Source of the DNA: Myxococcales bacterium | GTDB lineage: Bacteria; Myxococcota_A; Polyangia; Polyangiales; Polyangiaceae | Assembly: GCA_016703425.1 (NCBI GenBank) | Contig: JADJCA010000011.1 | Coordinates: 186,001-250,000 of the forward strand | Length of the DNA stretch: 64,000 nucleotides | Direction of reading: 5' to 3' | Shown here: positions 60,434-64,000 of the stretch, one piece after another | How positions within the stretch are numbered: the stretch's first letter is position 1 | Layout: each line of letters starts with the position of its first letter | The notes under the pieces: model-generated | What the model was told of the DNA's origin: nothing | What the model saw: the letters and a program-made list of their open reading frames with translations, nothing else | Database searches by the model: none | Program-made: the position numbers and the translations under genes

Positions 60434-60484
60434 GTTCCGTTCCAAAGCATTCGCTGTGCCGCGTAGGGCTCGTGTCTCCCGTTC

Positions 60485-60868
60485 TCAGTGCAACCGCGTT
60501 TGGAGGCCAAACGACGTCTTCGCGTACGCAGCGAGCTGCTTGTCCGTCGGATGGTCGGACGTCTCCATGCCGATGATCTTGGGCTCGAGGGCGTGATCGT
60601 GCCGATGCACGTACCTCAGAAACTCGAGCTTCGCGGAGCCCGGTCCGACGACGAGGATCTCCTCGGCGCCATCGAGGCCCCGCCCCACGTCACGGAAGAA
60701 CCGCTTCACGTCGTCGGGATGCTCCTTGTCTCCGTCCGCGCCACGAGGGTGCTTGTGATGCAGGTTCGGCAACGCGGCCACGACCACGGCCTCGTCGACG
60801 CCGTCCATGTGGATGTGAAAGATGCGCGCTTCCTTGTGATCGAGCCAAACGGCGGCGTACCTGCTCAT
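60485..60868 (-). CDS. eRF1-like protein (AVWLDHKEARIF family)
   Basis: A 127-residue protein from ATG 60868 with a GGAGG site. It starts YAAVWLDHKEARIFHI, has HHKH and DVKRFFRDVGRGL, and ends with EILVVGPGSAKLEFLRYVHR and DHPTDKQLAAYA. Proteins with this pattern are usually annotated as translational machinery or eRF1-domain proteins. They are thought to resemble the central domain of release factor 1. Ribosome contact is assumed, not shown. Confidence 0.8.
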   Translation of the reverse strand: MSRYAAVWLDHKEARIFHIHMDGVDEAVVVAALPNLHHKHPRGADGDKEHPDDVKRFFRDVGRGLDGAEEILVVGPGSAKLEFLRYVHRHDHALEPKIIGMETSDHPTDKQLAAYAKTSFGLQTRLH

Positions 60869-61233
60869 GCGAGACCTCCGATTTTTCCAGAAGAGACGGG
60901 CGACACGACCACGTGACATGGGGGACGGCACGCACGACGCGTGCCGCGACGCCGGCGTGGCCCCAAGGACGCGCAAGAACAACGCTCGAGAAGCCATGAC
61001 TCGCTTGGTTACAGCCCCTCTGCAGCGAGAGCGCTGGCAACCTGCGAAGCCTTCGCAGGATGCGAACGCCTCATGGCGGCGGCCACGCGCGCCGGTCGCC
61101 GACGGTCTCAGGACTCCCCCACCCGATGGACCGCTGTTGGGTTCTCATCAGCCCATCGGCGGGGCGCGTTTCCGCGGAGTTGCGGCGCTCCCGGCCACTC
61201 GACCGCGGGCACACGCGATGCAGCGCCCGGCGC
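60869..61233. other. Divergent intergenic region
   Basis: This 365-nt stretch separates the eRF1-like gene (minus) from a lipoprotein gene (plus). Upstream starts exist in the plus-strand lipoprotein frame (from 61060), but the composition there is Arg/Pro-rich and not protein-like. I see no RNA gene, repeat or clear promoter. Confidence 0.45.
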
Positions 61234-62391
61234 ATGCGCTTTGCAGGTCGATCAGGCTCGAATCACTTCCCCTCTCCCCGCGCGGTGCCGCTCCTCCTTG
61301 GTTGCGCGCTGTTGGCGTGCGGCGGCGCTGACGACGCTCAGGTCGACGCCGACGAGGGCGCCCTCGAAGCAGGTGGCACCGTCGAGAGCTACGCCTTCGT
61401 GCGAAGCCGGAACGTCAGCCCGAGCGAGGACGCGCCCGATCCCGAGCTCCACCGCAAGCTTTGCCCTCCCGGCGAAGCCGTGTGCCCACTCTACGGGCTG
61501 CTCATCTCGCAGGAGCACGACCGGGCGCTCGCCAAGACGGTCTTCACGGGTCGCTACAACGCGCCGCTGCCTATGCTCGATCAGGGCGCCATGGTCGCGC
61601 CATCGGCCGTCCGGAAGACGCCGCCGTACTCGGATCCGCTAGCGATGACGCTCTTGGGAAAGAAGATCTACCACGGCGATTGGGTACGGATTCGTTACGG
61701 CAAGCTCCTCGCGGGTCGCCCCTACGGGCAAGGCAACTTTGGCGACGCGAGCGTCGCGTACTGGATGGATGACGTGACCTCCGTTGACGTCACCTACGCG
61801 CGCCCGCGGCTTCAGTGTGTCAGCGCGCCGCAAGCGAACGGTCGAAACTACGTGCTCGTCACCGAGAGCGGCCGCGCCCCTTTGACCTATGGGCCCGGCA
61901 CCCGCTTGAAGTTGCATTCGTGTAGCGCCACGCCGGGTGAGCTGTGCAGCGTCGAAGCGACGGCGGAGCTCAACGTGACCGAGGCCAACAAGAGCCCGCT
62001 GTCGTTCGTTGGCCACCACGAGCGCTGGGCGCTGAGCGGCCCGGAGAACGAGCTCCGCGCCGCCTTCGGCGAGCGCTACTGGAGCATGCGGCCCGTGGCC
62101 ATCCGAGAGAAAGACCGACTCGGCATGGAGGACGGCCGGAACAACCGCGTCCGCGACGTCGACCTGTCGACCCGGGCGGAGCTCGACTTCAACATGCAGA
62201 TTGGGTCGCCGCTCGCGCTAAGCGGTCTCCCCCTCGCCACGCACCTGAGCGTTGAGCCGAAGGATCGAGCGGCGGTGCGCGCCGACGCCGAACGCGTCCC
62301 CAACGCGGAGCTTCAGTGGACGTGCGGCCTCCGCGCCACCGACGTCGTCATGGAGAAGAGGGTCCCGATGTTCTGCTCGCGCTTCGAATAG
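61234..62391 (+). CDS. Lipoprotein, function unknown
   Basis: A 385-residue protein starting at ATG 61234 (MRFAGRSGSNHF), with signal ending LLACGGAD (lipobox) and an acidic linker. The body has many short strands (YVLVTESGRAPLTYGPGT, HERWALSGPENELRAAFG) and at least six Cys, including LCPPGEAVC and the pair near the C-terminus (WTCGLRA, MFCSRF). No family is recognised. Confidence 0.68.
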   Translation: MRFAGRSGSNHFPSPRAVPLLLGCALLACGGADDAQVDADEGALEAGGTVESYAFVRSRNVSPSEDAPDPELHRKLCPPGEAVCPLYGLLISQEHDRALAKTVFTGRYNAPLPMLDQGAMVAPSAVRKTPPYSDPLAMTLLGKKIYHGDWVRIRYGKLLAGRPYGQGNFGDASVAYWMDDVTSVDVTYARPRLQCVSAPQANGRNYVLVTESGRAPLTYGPGTRLKLHSCSATPGELCSVEATAELNVTEANKSPLSFVGHHERWALSGPENELRAAFGERYWSMRPVAIREKDRLGMEDGRNNRVRDVDLSTRAELDFNMQIGSPLALSGLPLATHLSVEPKDRAAVRADAERVPNAELQWTCGLRATDVVMEKRVPMFCSRFE

Positions 62392-62399
62392 CAAGGGCT

Positions 62400-62484
62400 G
62401 CCCCGCCCTCGCGGGGCTTCCTCGTTGGTTGGTCGTCGCTCACGTTGAACGACACCCAAAGATGTGATCCCCGCCCTATCGGGG
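62400..62484 (+). terminator. Two GC-rich hairpins after the lipoprotein gene
   Basis: The first hairpin is GCCCCGC, CCTC loop, GCGGGGC (62400-62417), 9 nt after the stop at 62391. A second lies at 62469-62484 (CCCCG, loop, CGGGG). Neither has a clear T-run. The first is a plausible intrinsic terminator for the upstream lipoprotein gene. Confidence 0.42.
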
Positions 62485-62501
62485 CCCGCTAGCCTCTCGC
62501 G

Positions 62502-63497
62502 ATGCGCACTCCCCGCTCCTTGTTCGCGTCCAGCCTTCTCCTCGCCTCGTCGGTTGCCGTCGCCGCCGCGTCTGGCTGCTCCGACGACGAGACCACGCCT
62601 TCGCCAGCGGCCGCGACCGATGCGTCAACCAGCGGCGACGCGCCCACGGGGGCGGACTCCTCAAGCGCGAGCGACGGCTCGACGGCGAACGACGGTGGCA
62701 GCGGCGACGCCGGCGGACTCGACGCGACGCCAAGCGCGGACGCCGCCCCCGACAGTGCGACCGCCACCGGTGGTCCCTTCGGACTCGTCTACTCGGGCAA
62801 GTTCAACGGTATCGACAACCGCGTCGTCACCGCGACGCTGAACGGCGCCGGCGAATTGCGCGGGTACACGTTCAGCGCCAACGAAGCGCCTGTCGTCCTC
62901 ACGGCCAGCGTCGGCGACGTCTTCGCCGACGGCTTCGCCAACGCGGGACGCTGGCACAGCGGCACCGTCGGCGGACCGTTCTACGATGACGGCGGCGTGA
63001 AGACGCTCTCGGCGACGGAGGCGCAACACTACGGCCTCGCGCGTGTGAAGCCCGCGTTTCCAGCGACCGGCAGCGCAACCTACACGCTCGTTGGCTCGAC
63101 CAAGCCCACGATCGGTGACGGCTCAAAGCCCGTCGGCAACGTCACCGCCGGGAGCCTCACGGCGACCTTTGGCGGTGCCGCCGGCACCGTCGTCGGCTTC
63201 TCGCTCAGCCTGACGATGGACGACGGCTCCTTCGACCTCGTTGGCAATGGCGGCTCGAGCAATGTCGGCGACGCTGGCACGCCGTACACCTCCGGCGACG
63301 CTGGCTTCTACTTCGCGGCGCCCGGAATGGTCGTCTCGACCGACGCCGGCGCGTGTCCCTCCGGCACGTGCACCTCGACGGCAAGTCGCATCACCTTCGC
63401 CGGTCCGAACCTGGAGCGCATCGTCCTCGCGTTCGTCTTCGGTCCGGGGTCGCTGACGGGAGCGCGTCGCGGGGTCGCCGTGTTCCAGCGACAATAG
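62502..63497 (+). CDS. Lipoprotein with Asp/Ser/Ala-rich linker
   Basis: A 331-residue protein (ATG 62502). The signal ends AAASGCSDDE (lipobox), and residues of about 30-90 form a long Thr/Ser/Asp/Ala linker. The rest has a beta-rich domain with repeating strands (GYTFSANEAPVVLTASVG, GSATYTLVGST). Two Cys near the end (ACPSGTC) may form a disulphide. No family is recognised. Confidence 0.7.
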   Translation: MRTPRSLFASSLLLASSVAVAAASGCSDDETTPSPAAATDASTSGDAPTGADSSSASDGSTANDGGSGDAGGLDATPSADAAPDSATATGGPFGLVYSGKFNGIDNRVVTATLNGAGELRGYTFSANEAPVVLTASVGDVFADGFANAGRWHSGTVGGPFYDDGGVKTLSATEAQHYGLARVKPAFPATGSATYTLVGSTKPTIGDGSKPVGNVTAGSLTATFGGAAGTVVGFSLSLTMDDGSFDLVGNGGSSNVGDAGTPYTSGDAGFYFAAPGMVVSTDAGACPSGTCTSTASRITFAGPNLERIVLAFVFGPGSLTGARRGVAVFQRQ

Positions 63498-63614
63498 GCC
63501 CAGCGTGCCGAGCGGGACCGCGCAGATCGTGCTCGCCCGGAGGTGCGTCGCGCCAAATTCGCGCGCGCCTCGGGACGCGTCGATTCCGCGTTGTCGCCGA
63601 CGTACACTGAGCGA

Positions 63615-64000
63615 GTGGGCGCGGAGAGCGAAAGAGGAGGGGCTAGCCCGTCGAGCGTCGGGTCTCCGCGGACGGCTGCGGAGATCCGCGAGCGCATCCT
63701 GGCCGAGCACCGGGAGCTTCGCGAACTCTTGGCCGAGGTGCTCACGCTCTCGCGTACCGTGGCCTCGCGCGACGACGAGGAGTCGCTCAAACTCGCCGTG
63801 CGAGCCCTCGTCTTGGTCTTCGGAGAGCACCTGCGCTCCGAAGAAGCGGTCCTCGTGCCGACGCTCGAGCGCGTCGAGCCGTGGGGCCCCGCGCGCGTGG
63901 AACGGCTCGACGAAGAGCACGCAACGCAACGGGCGATGCTGAAGGACATCTTTGCCAGCATCGGCAAGCTCGACGATCGGACGCAGCTCGCCGAACGGGC
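63615..64000 (+). CDS. Hemerythrin-like (HHE) protein, truncated by the window end
   Basis: The frame starts at GTG 63615 and runs off the right edge after 128 codons. His-Glu motifs fit an HHE/hemerythrin-like four-helix bundle that binds a di-iron or other metal centre: LAEHRELRELLAE, FGEHLRSEEAVLVP and DEEHATQRAML. The last part is missing, so the full ligand set is not visible. Role may be oxygen or iron sensing. Confidence 0.78.
   Translation, partial: MGAESERGGASPSSVGSPRTAAEIRERILAEHRELRELLAEVLTLSRTVASRDDEESLKLAVRALVLVFGEHLRSEEAVLVPTLERVEPWGPARVERLDEEHATQRAMLKDIFASIGKLDDRTQLAER

Noticed and set aside
1..64000. CRISPR arrays, rRNA genes and insertion sequences
   Set aside because: No regularly spaced repeats, rRNA conserved blocks or transposase frames were seen.

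Overview
The window is high-GC bacterial DNA that looks myxobacterial (order Polyangiales or a close relative). This is inferred from the dense set of Cys-lipoproteins with Ala/Ser/Asp-rich linkers, a MYXO-CTERM-like C-terminal sorting signal, MopE-type repeats with the core CADGVDNDCNG, and an AgmX/PglI-like domain. No species can be named from the sequence alone. Genes are tightly packed on both strands, and many pairs overlap by 4 nt (ATGA, GTGA or TGATG).

Region 1-24 kb is ordinary chromosome. It holds a truncated membrane-anchored protein, an AlkZ/YcaQ-type DNA glycosylase, a three-gene operon (lipoprotein, MYXO-CTERM protein, di-haem cytochrome-like lipoprotein), a lipoprotein methyltransferase, a trypsin-like protease, an HTTM-type membrane protein with a coupled small partner, many lipoproteins, an M48-type metalloprotease, and a MacB/DevBCA-type ABC exporter (ATPase, permease, adaptor).

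Region 24-44 kb holds purC coupled to a propeller-like lipoprotein, a TerB-like membrane protein and a DUF2752-type protein. It also holds a clear bacterial homologue of the eukaryotic major vault protein (31036-33063), with MVP repeats, shoulder domain and cap helix. An NFACT-R (RNA-binding) gene converges on it. Further on are a histidine-kinase-like ATPase, tgt overlapping an MnmC-like methyltransferase gene, and a 1261-residue lipoprotein with six GRFSHW repeats and Asp-box propeller motifs.

Region 43.9-59.9 kb is an integrated mobile element of about 15.9 kb in tRNA-Leu(TAG). It is bounded by a perfect 54-bp direct repeat that starts at the anticodon loop. It encodes a tyrosine recombinase, a ribbon-helix-helix protein, a three-gene cargo-like cassette, a tail hub, a tape measure, a large terminase, a likely small terminase, a primase-polymerase, a D5-type helicase (frameshifted), an ERCC4 nuclease and HTH regulators. 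I found no portal, capsid, head protease or lysis gene, so it is either a phage satellite-like element or a decayed prophage. The integrase frame runs antisense through the tRNA. Excision would replace its C-terminus, in frame, with a 77-codon gene from the other end.

Region 59.9-64 kb returns to chromosome: a Pal/OmpA-like lipoprotein, an eRF1-like (AVWLDHKEARIF) protein, two lipoproteins and a truncated hemerythrin-like gene.

Five loci show single-base frame breaks: one host lipoprotein and, in the element, one break in each of two genes plus two in a third. Two of the breaks lie in G6 runs. They may be assembly indels rather than real mutations.
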